Part shown: positions 47,049 to 55,959 of the stretch, one piece after another
Layout of the letters: each line of letters opens with the position of its first letter
How positions within the stretch are numbered: position 1 is the first letter of the stretch
From: Flavobacterium sp. MDT1-60
GTDB taxonomy: Bacteria > Bacteroidota > Bacteroidia > Flavobacteriales > Flavobacteriaceae
Direction: 5' to 3'
Assembly (NCBI RefSeq): GCF_014844035.1
Contig: NZ_CP062159.1
Location: 1,240,001-1,304,000, forward strand
DNA length: 64,000 nt
Made by a program: the position numbers and the translations under genes
Notes under the pieces: model-generated
Database searches by the model: none
The model's input: the letters and a program-made list of their open reading frames with translations, nothing else
Told to the model about the DNA's origin: nothing

Positions 47049-48197
47049 ATGAAGATTATAAAGATAACTTTTGTCTTATTCGGTTTATTGCTTTTAGGAA
47101 GTTGTAAATCTGCTTTAGAAAAAAAGATATGGAAAGAAGGAATTTTAGTTGATGAATTTATCTATGATAAAGCGCCTTATCCGTCTTGTCACGCCGCTAC
47201 AATTGTTGAGGCAACAAACGGCGACTTGGTAGCTTCATGGTTTGGAGGAACAAAAGAGAGACATCCTGATGTTTGTATTTATGTAAGCAGAAAACCAAAA
47301 GGAAGCGACAAATGGACTGAAGGTATAAATGTTGCTGACGGTGTGATGAAAGACGGACCGAGATTACCAACATGGAATCCGGTTTTATATCAGATTCCGG
47401 GTGGTGATTTATTGCTTTTCTATAAAATCGGACCAAAACCATCAGAGTGGTGGGGTGTAATAAGAACTTCATCTGATAACGGAAAAACGTGGTCTGAGGC
47501 TAAAAATATGCCAAGTAAAGATTTCTTAGGACCAATCAAAAACAAACCGGTTTTATTAAGCAACGGAACTTTATTATGTCCGTCAAGTATTGAAGGTGAC
47601 GGTTGGAGATTGCGTATGGAGACTTCTCCTGATTTCGGAAAAACATGGGTTTTAGGGGATACTTTATCAAGAGGAAAAAATAAAATCAATGCCATTCAGC
47701 CAAGTATTCTTTTCCATAAAGACGGAAGTATTCAGGCGATTGGAAGAACAAGAAACAGAGCCATTTTTAGTACTTTTTCAAAAGATAACGGAAAAACATG
47801 GTCGGATATTGAACTGATTGGATTACCAAATAACAATTCGGGAACTGATGCGGTAACGCTTAAAAACGGAAAACATTTGTTGGTTTACAATCACGTATTG
47901 CCTCCGGGAACGGAAGCAAAAGGGCCAAGAACGCCTTTGAACGTTTCAATTTCTGATGACGGAATTCACTGGAAAGCGGCTTTGGTTTTAGAAGATTCAA
48001 AAATCAGTCAATATTCATATCCGTCAATGATTCAGAGTTCTGACGGAATGGTGCATATCGTTTATACGTGGAGAAGAGAAAAAATCAAATACGTAAAAGT
48101 TGATCCAAGTAAATTAAAAGCGTTCCCAATCAAAAACGGAATCTGGCCTGGAGACGAAAACAAAACCGTAACGGCAGTTAAAGCTGAAGAGGAGTAA
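47049..48197 (+). CDS. Sialidase-fold (Asp-box) lipoprotein
   Basis: A 382-residue lipoprotein (lipobox LLLGSC, Cys19, followed by KSALEKK, so probably facing the periplasm). It is a six-bladed propeller with several Asp-box motifs: SSDNGKTW (141-148), SPDFGKTW (about 194-201), SKDNGKTW (about 244-251) and SDDGIHW (about 303-309). The first blade has CHAATIVEATNGDLVASWFGG and DVCIYVSRKP. Such BNR proteins are often named exo-sialidase, but pectin contains no sialic acid. RG-II contains the related acids Kdo and Dha, so a hydrolase for those is conceivable but unproven. The preceding 138-bp gap (46911-47048) is one of the few right-arm gaps without a long palindrome. Confidence 0.65.
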   Translation: MKIIKITFVLFGLLLLGSCKSALEKKIWKEGILVDEFIYDKAPYPSCHAATIVEATNGDLVASWFGGTKERHPDVCIYVSRKPKGSDKWTEGINVADGVMKDGPRLPTWNPVLYQIPGGDLLLFYKIGPKPSEWWGVIRTSSDNGKTWSEAKNMPSKDFLGPIKNKPVLLSNGTLLCPSSIEGDGWRLRMETSPDFGKTWVLGDTLSRGKNKINAIQPSILFHKDGSIQAIGRTRNRAIFSTFSKDNGKTWSDIELIGLPNNNSGTDAVTLKNGKHLLVYNHVLPPGTEAKGPRTPLNVSISDDGIHWKAALVLEDSKISQYSYPSMIQSSDGMVHIVYTWRREKIKYVKVDPSKLKAFPIKNGIWPGDENKTVTAVKAEEE

Positions 48198-48208
48198 AGA
48201 GAAAAGTT

Positions 48209-48281
48209 TGCCACTAATTACACGAATTTACACTAATTTTTAGTAAAAACAAATTCGTGGAAATTCGTGTAATTAGTGGCT
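48209..48281. repeat. Perfect 20-bp-arm palindrome, CACGAATT family
   Basis: GCCACTAATTACACGAATTT (48210-48229) and AAATTCGTGTAATTAGTGGC (48261-48280) are perfect inverted arms with a 31-base loop. ACTAATT/ACGAATT units recur every 10 bases. The right arm ends 16 bases before the next start codon. Confidence 0.8.
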
Positions 48282-48296
48282 AAAAAAAACACAACA

Positions 48297-49193
48297 ATGA
48301 GCAATAAAATTTTTACAAAATTAACGGCTATACTTTTCATGATTGTTTTTGCGGGAGCGTTCAGTAGTTGCGCAACGGCTCAATCATCAAAAAACAAACA
48401 ACAATACAAAGTTGCGGTTTGTGACTGGATGATTTTAAAAAGACAAAAATTAGGTGCTTTTGGTTTGGCAAGCGAAATCAAAGCCGACGGAATAGAACTG
48501 GACATGGGAGGTTTAGGAAAAAGACCAACTTTTGACAGTAAATTGGGAGATCCGATTGAAAGACAAAAGTTTCTGGATAAATCTAAAGAGTTGCATGTGG
48601 GAATCAGTTCTATTGCCATGTCCGGATTTTATGCACAGTCTTTTGCGAAAAGAGAAACTATCGAACCCATGATTAATGATTGCGTAAAAGCAATGAAAGA
48701 CATGAAAGTAAAAGTGGCTTATCTTCCGATGGGAACAGAAAGTGATTTAGTTAAAAATCCGGAATTGCGTCCGATTATTATCGAAAGACTAAAATGGGCA
48801 GGCAAACAAGTGGGTAAAATTGGCGGAGTTATTGCAATTGAAACTTCACTGAATGCTACCGAAGAGAAAAAACTTTTAGAAGAAATTGGTTCAAAACATA
48901 TAAAAAGTTCTTTCAATTTTGCCAATGCCGCAGACAACGGAAGAGACGTTGCATCAGAACTAAAAATATTAGGCAAAAAACATTTAGCACAAATTCACGC
49001 TTCAAATACCGATAAAGTTTGGCTGGAAAATGACCCGATGATCAATATGCCGGAAATCAAAAAAACGCTGGACGAAATGAAATGGAGCGGCTGGTTAATT
49101 GTAGAACGTTCAAGAGATGTAACACAAGTACATAATGTAAAAGCCAATTACGGTGCAAACGTCGCGTACTTAAAAAAGATTTTTCAGAATTAA
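48297..49193 (+). CDS. Secreted sugar-isomerase/epimerase-like TIM-barrel lipoprotein
   Basis: A 298-residue protein of the xylose-isomerase-like (AP endonuclease 2) TIM-barrel fold. The start at 48297 is preferred because the ATG at 48276 overlaps the palindrome. The signal ends FAGAFSSC (Cys25 lipidated), followed by ATAQSSK, which implies a periplasm-facing anchor. Metal-binding-type residues of the fold are visible in GIELDMGG, IAIETSL, AQIHASN and WLIVERS. Most members of this fold are cytoplasmic, so an exported, lipidated one in a PUL is unusual. It may act on a free sugar or sugar acid in the periplasm, or be a non-enzymatic relative. Function unknown. Confidence 0.65.
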   Translation: MSNKIFTKLTAILFMIVFAGAFSSCATAQSSKNKQQYKVAVCDWMILKRQKLGAFGLASEIKADGIELDMGGLGKRPTFDSKLGDPIERQKFLDKSKELHVGISSIAMSGFYAQSFAKRETIEPMINDCVKAMKDMKVKVAYLPMGTESDLVKNPELRPIIIERLKWAGKQVGKIGGVIAIETSLNATEEKKLLEEIGSKHIKSSFNFANAADNGRDVASELKILGKKHLAQIHASNTDKVWLENDPMINMPEIKKTLDEMKWSGWLIVERSRDVTQVHNVKANYGANVAYLKKIFQN

Positions 49194-49250
49194 TAAGTTT
49201 AAATAAAAGTGCTGAATATGTAAAAGTTAAACAGTGCATTTTCACACTTT

Positions 49251-49342
49251 TAATCTGCGTTTATCTGCTTAAATCTGCCCTGATCTGCGTGAAAAAAATG
49301 GCACGCAGATTTACACAGATTTAAGCAGATTTGGCAGATTTA
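49251..49342. repeat. Palindrome of ATCTGC units with exact 10-bp period
   Basis: The left half has four ATCTGC units at 10-base steps (ATCTGCGTTT, ATCTGCTTAA, ATCTGCCCTG, ATCTGCGTG). The right half carries the reverse (GCAGATTTA, CAGATTTAA, GCAGATTTG, GCAGATT). It gives the clearest view of the periodicity. Confidence 0.8.
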
Positions 49343-49374
49343 ATTTATTTAGCAAAGAATAAAATTACAATACC

Positions 49375-52107
49375 ATGAGATATTTCAGTTTACTTTTTTT
49401 ATGTTTTTATGCCACTTTCGCAACAGCGCAAAATATTACTATTGTAAGTGATTCAAAATCGCCAAGAGCTCAGTTTGGAGTTGAAAAACTATCTGAAATA
49501 GCATCAGCTAAAGGATTCAAAGTAATTTATTCGGATAAAATAACTAAAAACTCAAAAGATAAAGTAATTGTAATTGGCGAAAAAGGAACTGATTTTTGGA
49601 AACAAAATTCGAAATCTGCTAAAATCGATGATAGCAAATTAACTAAGAAAGAAGGTTTTCAAATTCGTACGCAAAAAAACATTATTTACATTGAAGGAAC
49701 TGACGCAAGTGGTGCCTTGTACGGCGCAATGGAATTAGCGGACCGTATTAAAAGTTCAGGACAACTTCCGACAGAAATTAATATTGATGACAGTCCGGAA
49801 ATGGTGTTGAGAGGGGCCTGTATCGGAATGCAGAAAACGACTTATCTTCCGGGCAGAGATGTTTACGAATATCCGTATACGCCTGAAACTTTTCCGTGGT
49901 TTTACGATAAAAAACTATGGATCAAGTATCTGGATATGATGGTCGATAACAGAATGAACTCCTTGTATTTATGGAACGGACATCCATTCGCTTCATTAGT
50001 GAAACTGAAAGATTATCCATTTGCTGTGGAAGTAAGCGATGAAGATTTCAAAAAGAACGAAGAAGTTTATAAATTCCTTACGGTAGAAGCCAACAAAAGA
50101 GGAATCTGGGTTATTCAGATGTTCTACAATATTATTGTTTCTAAGCCTTTTGCGGAGCATTATAATATGAAAACGCAGGATCGTTCAAGACTAATTACGC
50201 CTTTACTTTCAGATTATACGAGAAAGTCTATTGCTGCTTTTATCGAAAAATATCCAAATGTGGGATTGATGGTTTGCTTGGGAGAGGCCATTAATACGAT
50301 TGATGATGATGTAGAGTGGTTTACCAAAACGATTATTCCGGGAGTTCAGGATGGTTTGAAAGCGTTAGGAAGAACAGATGAGCCGCCAATTATTTTGCGT
50401 TCGCACGATACTGATGGACCTTTGGTAATGGAAAAATCGCTTCCGTTATACAAAAACTTATACACAGAAAGTAAATATACCGGAGAATCGTTGACGACTT
50501 ATACGCCAGGCGGACCTTGGGGAGAAACGCACAAACAATTAAGTGCTTTAAAATCGATTCATATTGAGAATGTACATATTCTGGCCAATTTAGAACCTTT
50601 CAGATACGGCTCACCTGATTTTATCCAGAAAACGGTTAAGGCAATGCACAGCGTTCACGGTGCGAATGCGTTGCATTTATATCCGCAAGCTTCTTATTGG
50701 GATTGGCCATATTCTGCAGATAAAACAAAAACAGGTGAACGATTACTTGAAATGGATCGTGACTGGATATGGTACAAAGCCTGGGCAAGATATGCGTGGG
50801 ACAGTAAAAGAGACAGAAATGAAGAAGTTAAGTTCTGGGACAAAGATTTAGCTGCTAAATACGGAACAGATACAGAAGCAGCAAATAATATTCAAAAAGC
50901 ATACGACGAATCTGGAGAAATTGCTCCAAAAACCTTAAGACGTTTCGGAATTACAGAAGGAAACCGACAAACTTTATTGTTAGGAATGTTCGAAAGTCAG
51001 TTGGTAAATCCGGCGAAATGGCGTGTTTATCCGGGTTTTCATGAATCTTGTGGTCCTGTTGGAGAATTACTTTTAGAATATTCTAAAAAAGAATGGAATC
51101 ATGAACCACATGTTGGTGAACTTCCAACTCAGATTATTGCTGAAATCACAGAACATGGAAGACTGGCTGTTGAAGCAATCGACAAAGCAGAACCAAGCGT
51201 AACAAAAGACAAAGACGAATTTTTACGTCTGAAAAATGATATGCATTGCTATAAGGCTTTCGCCGATTTCTTTTCAGAAAAGGTAAAAGCAGCCTTATTG
51301 GTTTTAAGATACAGTTACTCCAATGATATTTCAGATTTAGATAAAGCACTTCCTCATTTGGAGAAAAGTATCGAATATTATGAAACATTAGTAAATTTAA
51401 CAAAAGATAGTTATTGGTATGCCAACAGTATGCAAACCGCGCAACGCCGTATTCCGATTGGTGGTGATGACGGAAATAACAAAACATGGGCAGAATTATT
51501 GCCGCATTACGAAAGAGAATTGGTTAATTTTAAACGAAATCTGGAGTTGTTGAAAGCATCAAAAGATGGAAAAATTGCAACCAAAGAAGGAAAACCATGG
51601 CAAACCGCAGAAGTAACTTTGTTAAGTGAAAGCAAAGGAACTTATGCAATAAAAAATGGTACAAAAGTATACGGAACACCAATCTCAGAATTCACAAAAA
51701 TAGCTCCTGAATTGCAAAACTTAAAAGGAATTGCTTTTGAGGAAACAGCGCAAAACGAAAAAGGAACGCATTTGAAATTCAAAAACACCAAACCTGTAAA
51801 ACTGGTTGTAGGTTATTTTAATTCAGATCAAAAGCGATTTTTATTTCCGCCAAGTTTAGAAACAGATGCAGCCGGAAATGCTTACGGTCAGGCCGAAGTG
51901 ATTTTGGCAAGCGCCATGAATCTTAAAGAATTGCCTCGTGTAAATATTCATACCTACACCTTTCAGCCAGGAGAAAATGAATTGAATTTAGGAAAAGGAA
52001 GAGTGCTTATTTTAGGATTTATTGATGCCAACCAAACGATAACACCGCGAGATGTGGGTTATATTGATGCAGGAGAAAAAGGAGCCATTGATTGGTTGTT
52101 TTATTAA
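49375..52107 (+). CDS. GH20/GH67-like family glycosidase, possible alpha-D-galacturonidase
   Basis: A 910-residue exported protein (signal about 1-19, ending ATAQ). Residues about 20-135 form a GH20b-type beta domain (NITIVSDSKSPRAQFGVEKLSEIASAKGF, EGTDASGALYGAMELADRI). A TIM-barrel-like region follows: RGACIGMQKTTYLPGRDVYEYPYTPETFPWFYDKKLW, NRMNSLYLWNGHPFASLV, GLMVCLGEAINTIDDDVEW and ILANLEPFRYGSPDF. A helical segment (about 570-700) and C-terminal beta region complete it. From memory, related Bacteroidota proteins are annotated alpha-D-galacturonidase; I am not certain of the family number. Exo-removal of galacturonate would suit this locus. Acidic candidates include Glu in CLGEAINT and the Glu of NLEPF. 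Confidence 0.6.
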   Translation: MRYFSLLFLCFYATFATAQNITIVSDSKSPRAQFGVEKLSEIASAKGFKVIYSDKITKNSKDKVIVIGEKGTDFWKQNSKSAKIDDSKLTKKEGFQIRTQKNIIYIEGTDASGALYGAMELADRIKSSGQLPTEINIDDSPEMVLRGACIGMQKTTYLPGRDVYEYPYTPETFPWFYDKKLWIKYLDMMVDNRMNSLYLWNGHPFASLVKLKDYPFAVEVSDEDFKKNEEVYKFLTVEANKRGIWVIQMFYNIIVSKPFAEHYNMKTQDRSRLITPLLSDYTRKSIAAFIEKYPNVGLMVCLGEAINTIDDDVEWFTKTIIPGVQDGLKALGRTDEPPIILRSHDTDGPLVMEKSLPLYKNLYTESKYTGESLTTYTPGGPWGETHKQLSALKSIHIENVHILANLEPFRYGSPDFIQKTVKAMHSVHGANALHLYPQASYWDWPYSADKTKTGERLLEMDRDWIWYKAWARYAWDSKRDRNEEVKFWDKDLAAKYGTDTEAANNIQKAYDESGEIAPKTLRRFGITEGNRQTLLLGMFESQLVNPAKWRVYPGFHESCGPVGELLLEYSKKEWNHEPHVGELPTQIIAEITEHGRLAVEAIDKAEPSVTKDKDEFLRLKNDMHCYKAFADFFSEKVKAALLVLRYSYSNDISDLDKALPHLEKSIEYYETLVNLTKDSYWYANSMQTAQRRIPIGGDDGNNKTWAELLPHYERELVNFKRNLELLKASKDGKIATKEGKPWQTAEVTLLSESKGTYAIKNGTKVYGTPISEFTKIAPELQNLKGIAFEETAQNEKGTHLKFKNTKPVKLVVGYFNSDQKRFLFPPSLETDAAGNAYGQAEVILASAMNLKELPRVNIHTYTFQPGENELNLGKGRVLILGFIDANQTITPRDVGYIDAGEKGAIDWLFY

Positions 52108-52117
52108 ATTACGATTT

Positions 52118-52208
52118 CCTGCAAGGTTTCCAAAACCTTGTAGGTGTTTTAATCAAGATTAAGAATCGCGTAAAAATTAAACCTACAAGGTTCTGAAAAC
52201 CTTGCAGG
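52118..52208. repeat. Double AGGTTTT/AAAACCT hairpin repeat
   Basis: CCTGCAAGGTTT...AACCTTGTAGG (52118-52145) and CCTACAAGGTT...AAAACCTTGCAGG (52181-52208) are each hairpins and also inverted copies of each other, joined by 35 bases. The element ends 12 bases before the GH2 start. Confidence 0.75.
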
Positions 52209-52220
52209 ACAATAAAAAAC

Positions 52221-55200
52221 ATGAACAAAATATTTTTTTTTATTTGCTTTTTTTTAGTTTTTAGCTCGGTAGAGAGCCAGGTGAAACACGACTCAGCGAA
52301 ATTGCGTAAAGAAATTTCGCTGAATTCATCTTGGGAAACTATTATCATAAGCGATCCTTTAAAACAGGAAGAAGCTTTTGTGAGCAATCCTAAAATTGAT
52401 TCGCAATGGCAAAAAACTGATGTGCCTCATAACTGGGACCAATATTATGGTTACCGCAGAATGAAACACGGCAATTTGCACGGAACAGCCTGGTATCATA
52501 AAACATTTAGCGTCGATAAAAAAGATAAAGGCAAACGCCTTTTTTTGTTTTTTGAAGGAGTTAGTTCTTACGCGACAGTTTGGCTAAACGGAAAAAAAGT
52601 AGGAGCGCACAAAGGTGGCCGAACGACTTTTACCATCGATATCACAAACGCTGTTTCTTTTGATGGGCAAAATGATATGATGGTCAAAGCAGAACACCCA
52701 TCATTTATAGCTGATCTTCCTTGGGTTTGTGGTGGTTGTTCAGGCGAATGGGGATTTTCAGAAGGTTCTCAACCAATGGGGATTTTCAGACCGGTTTCTT
52801 TAGTGGTTACAGATGAGGTTCGTATCGAGCCTTTTGGTGTTCATATCTGGAATGATAAATCGATTTCTAAAGAAACGGCGATCCTTCATACGACAACAGA
52901 AATCAAGAATTACGGAAAATCAAACCGCGATTTAACGATTGAAAATATACTCTTTGATGCTGCCGGAAAGAAAGCTGCTATAAGTAAAAGCGATATCAAA
53001 AATGTTTCAGGAGAAACAAAAGAAATAACACAGACACTTCCGGAAATTTCAAATCCAAAATTATGGTCGCCGGCAAGTCCCTATTTATATCAGTTAGTGA
53101 CTTCTGTTTATGAAAACGGGAAAAAAATAGATGAACTAAAAACGCCATACGGAATCCGTTGGGTGAGTTGGCCGGTGAGTCGTGACGGAAAAGACAATCG
53201 TTTTTATATTAACGATGAAGCATTGTTTGTAAACGGAACCTGCGAATACGAACATTTGATCGGGAAAAGCCATTCATTTTCAGATGAAGAAATTCATGCG
53301 CGAATCGAACAAATAAAAGCTGCCGGATTTAATGCTTTTAGAGAAGCGCATCAGCCTCATAATTTATTATATCAAAAAGAATTAGATGAAAACGGAATCC
53401 TGTTTTGGAGTCAGTTTTCGGCACATATTTGGTACGACACGCCAGAATTCAAAGAGAACTTCAAAACCTTGTTACGAGAATGGATTAAAGAACGCAGAAA
53501 CAGTCCGTCAGTAGTGATGTGGGGATTGCAGAATGAAAGTACAATTCCGAAGGAATTCGCCGAAGAATGTACCAAGATTATTCGTGAAATGGATCCGTTA
53601 TCAGCTTCTCAAAGAATCGTAACAACTTGTAACGGTGGTGAAGGAACAGACTGGAATGTCGTACAAAACTGGTCGGGAACGTATGGAGGTGATCCTTTAA
53701 AATATCATCTCGAAATGAGCACGCAACTCTTAAACGGAGAATACGGCGCGTGGCGTACAGCAGATTTACATACCGAAGGCGAATTTGATCAAAAAGGAAT
53801 TTTGAGTGAAAACAGATTTTCGCAATTAATGGAAATCAAGGTCCGTGAAGCCGAATTGGTGAAAGATAAAATTGCGGGACAATTTAACTGGCTTTTTGCT
53901 TCGCATGAAAATCCGGGACGTTCTCAAAACGGAGAAGGTTTCAGAGATATTGATAAAGTCGGACCTATAAATTATAAAGGACTTTTTACCGTTTGGGGCG
54001 AGCCGTTGGACGCGTATTATATGTACCGTGCTAATTATGTTTCGAACAAAACAAACCCGATGGTTTATATTGTTTCGCATTCGTGGCCAAACCGCTGGGA
54101 TTCGGCAGGTATAAAAAACGGAATCGATATTTACTCCAATTGTGATGAGGTTGAATTGTTCAACGATATCAATAAGAGTTCTTTGGGTAAATTGAAAAAT
54201 CCGGGATTAGGACAGCATTTTCAATTTAACAATGTCAATATTCAATACAATGTTTTGTACGCTGTGGGTTATGTGAACGGAAAAGTGGTTGCGAAAGATT
54301 ATGTTGTTTTGAATACACTTCCAAAAGCACCAAATCTAAATGCATTATATACAGATCAGGCTGATATTACAAAATCAAAAAAAGGATACAATTATCTTTA
54401 CAGAGTGAATTGTGGTGGTTCTGAATTCACAGATGTTGAAGGAAGTACCTGGTTGACCGACACACATAAAAACGGACAAAATACCTGGGGATCTTTATCC
54501 TGGACAGATAAATTTGAAAAACTTCCGGATTATTATGCGAGTCAAAGAAGTACTTTTGACCCAATTTCGGGAACAAAAGATCAGACTTTATTCCAAAGTT
54601 TCAGATACGGAACAGATAAATTGAGTTATGAATTTCCTGCGCCAGATGGTGAATATTTAATCGAGTTGTATTTTATAGAACCATGGTACGGAACCGGTGG
54701 CGGATTGGATTGCAAAGGCTGGCGATTGTTTGATGTGGCGATTAATGACAATGTCGTTCTGAAAGATTTTGATATTTGGTCAGAAGTGGGGCACGATAAA
54801 GTCTTGAAGAAAACTTTTGTGGTAAAAAGCAAAAACGGAAAATTGGTTATTTCGTTCCTGAATGTAAAAGTCGGTGAAGCCATAATTTCAGCAATTGCAA
54901 TTGCGACCAAAGATATTAACGCAAGACCTGCAGCAGAATCTCCTAAAAACATTCAGAATCTGGTTTTAAAGGCTTATAATAAAACAAGAAATACAGTTGC
55001 TTCCTGGCTGGATATCAATTCAAAACAATATTCAGATTCAGAAGTTGTTTTTACCAAATTACCTTCAGAAGTTTTTGGAGCAGATTATTTGCAGTTTTCC
55101 TCTAAATCAAAAACTTCAGGTTCGTTTACCGTCAAAGAAGATTCAGATCTTTATGTATTGATTGATAGCAAAATTAAAACACAATTTGCATGGTTATCAG

Positions 55201-55754
55201 GTTATAAAAAATCAGAAGAAATGGCAAAAAACAGTAACAATATTGAGTTTGCTATTTATACTAAAAAAGTAAAAAAAGGAGAAAATATTACTTTCGATAA
55301 TTCAGAAACGCTGAGCACTTTTATTGTTGTTCCGACATATGATATGGGAGAAAAAGATGATTCTCGTCAAACTTTAGTTTTAGAAGCTGAAAATGCCAAA
55401 ACTACCGGAACGGATATTGTAAAAGGAAATTTCAAAAAGGCCGACTATATTGAGTTCACCAAAAAGACCAATAATAGCATTGAGTTTGAAGTAAAGCCAG
55501 GTGTTGCCGGAATTTATTTGATGCGTTTTAAATTCATGAACAGAAATGAAACGCCATTAAAAGTAAAATTCAAAATGGAAGATGCGTACGGAATTTTGAT
55601 GCGAAATGATACAATCGAATTCTTCCCTTCACCAGAAAAATGGAAAGTTTTAAATACCACTTCCGGAGGATATATTAATGCAGGAACGTATAAAATCACT
55701 TTGGAATCAGAAGATATGAAAGGATTGATGTTGGATTCTTTTGAGTTTCAATAG
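52221..55754 (+). CDS. GH2 enzyme with malectin-like and C-terminal CBM-like domains
   Basis: An 1177-residue exported enzyme (signal about 1-20, ending SVESQ). The GH2 part (about 30-690) has the sugar-binding domain (WQKTDVPHNWDQYYGYRR, GTAWYHKTF), an immunoglobulin-like domain and a TIM barrel with FREAHQPHN, acid/base Glu439 in WGLQNEST and probable nucleophile Glu507 in LNGEYGAW. A malectin-like module follows (about 720-895: YRVNCGGSEFTDVEGSTW, YLIELYFIEPWYGTGGG). The C-terminal domain (about 1050-1177: LVLEAENAKTTGTDIV, ADYIEFT) resembles CBM6/CBM35. GH2 members in PULs are beta-galactosidases, beta-glucuronidases or alpha-L-arabinopyranosidases; which one applies here is open. The extra binding modules suggest polymeric or long substrates. 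Confidence 0.82.
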   Translation: MNKIFFFICFFLVFSSVESQVKHDSAKLRKEISLNSSWETIIISDPLKQEEAFVSNPKIDSQWQKTDVPHNWDQYYGYRRMKHGNLHGTAWYHKTFSVDKKDKGKRLFLFFEGVSSYATVWLNGKKVGAHKGGRTTFTIDITNAVSFDGQNDMMVKAEHPSFIADLPWVCGGCSGEWGFSEGSQPMGIFRPVSLVVTDEVRIEPFGVHIWNDKSISKETAILHTTTEIKNYGKSNRDLTIENILFDAAGKKAAISKSDIKNVSGETKEITQTLPEISNPKLWSPASPYLYQLVTSVYENGKKIDELKTPYGIRWVSWPVSRDGKDNRFYINDEALFVNGTCEYEHLIGKSHSFSDEEIHARIEQIKAAGFNAFREAHQPHNLLYQKELDENGILFWSQFSAHIWYDTPEFKENFKTLLREWIKERRNSPSVVMWGLQNESTIPKEFAEECTKIIREMDPLSASQRIVTTCNGGEGTDWNVVQNWSGTYGGDPLKYHLEMSTQLLNGEYGAWRTADLHTEGEFDQKGILSENRFSQLMEIKVREAELVKDKIAGQFNWLFASHENPGRSQNGEGFRDIDKVGPINYKGLFTVWGEPLDAYYMYRANYVSNKTNPMVYIVSHSWPNRWDSAGIKNGIDIYSNCDEVELFNDINKSSLGKLKNPGLGQHFQFNNVNIQYNVLYAVGYVNGKVVAKDYVVLNTLPKAPNLNALYTDQADITKSKKGYNYLYRVNCGGSEFTDVEGSTWLTDTHKNGQNTWGSLSWTDKFEKLPDYYASQRSTFDPISGTKDQTLFQSFRYGTDKLSYEFPAPDGEYLIELYFIEPWYGTGGGLDCKGWRLFDVAINDNVVLKDFDIWSEVGHDKVLKKTFVVKSKNGKLVISFLNVKVGEAIISAIAIATKDINARPAAESPKNIQNLVLKAYNKTRNTVASWLDINSKQYSDSEVVFTKLPSEVFGADYLQFSSKSKTSGSFTVKEDSDLYVLIDSKIKTQFAWLSGYKKSEEMAKNSNNIEFAIYTKKVKKGENITFDNSETLSTFIVVPTYDMGEKDDSRQTLVLEAENAKTTGTDIVKGNFKKADYIEFTKKTNNSIEFEVKPGVAGIYLMRFKFMNRNETPLKVKFKMEDAYGILMRNDTIEFFPSPEKWKVLNTTSGGYINAGTYKITLESEDMKGLMLDSFEFQ

Positions 55755-55800
55755 GTTTTTTGTTACAAAAGACACAAAGACACGAAGGTTTAATAAGTTT

Positions 55801-55884
55801 TTTTGTAGAGGCGCACAGCAGTGCGTCTACGTTTCAATTGTCCATACTGTGTGTTAGACGCACTGCTGTGCGTCTCTACAAAAA
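55801..55884. repeat. Palindrome GTAGAGGCGCACAGCAGTGCGTC
   Basis: Arms 55801-55827 and about 55857-55883 (TTTTGTAGAGGCGCACAGCA... / ...TGCTGTGCGTCTCTACAAAA) pair over 27 bases with one mismatch. Each arm also contains a smaller CGCACAGCAGTGCG hairpin. The 205-bp gap holds nothing else recognisable. Confidence 0.75.
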
Positions 55885-55959
55885 CGATACGGAGATTTTT
55901 CGTTGCTCGAAAATTGACAAAGCATGGTTCAAATCGTAAAAGAATAAAAAATAATTGTA

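Noticed and set aside
49251..49342. CRISPR-like array because of regularly repeated ATCTGC units
   Set aside because: Units are 6-8 bases with 10-base steps and are mirrored; there are no 25-40-base repeats, no unique spacers and no cas genes.
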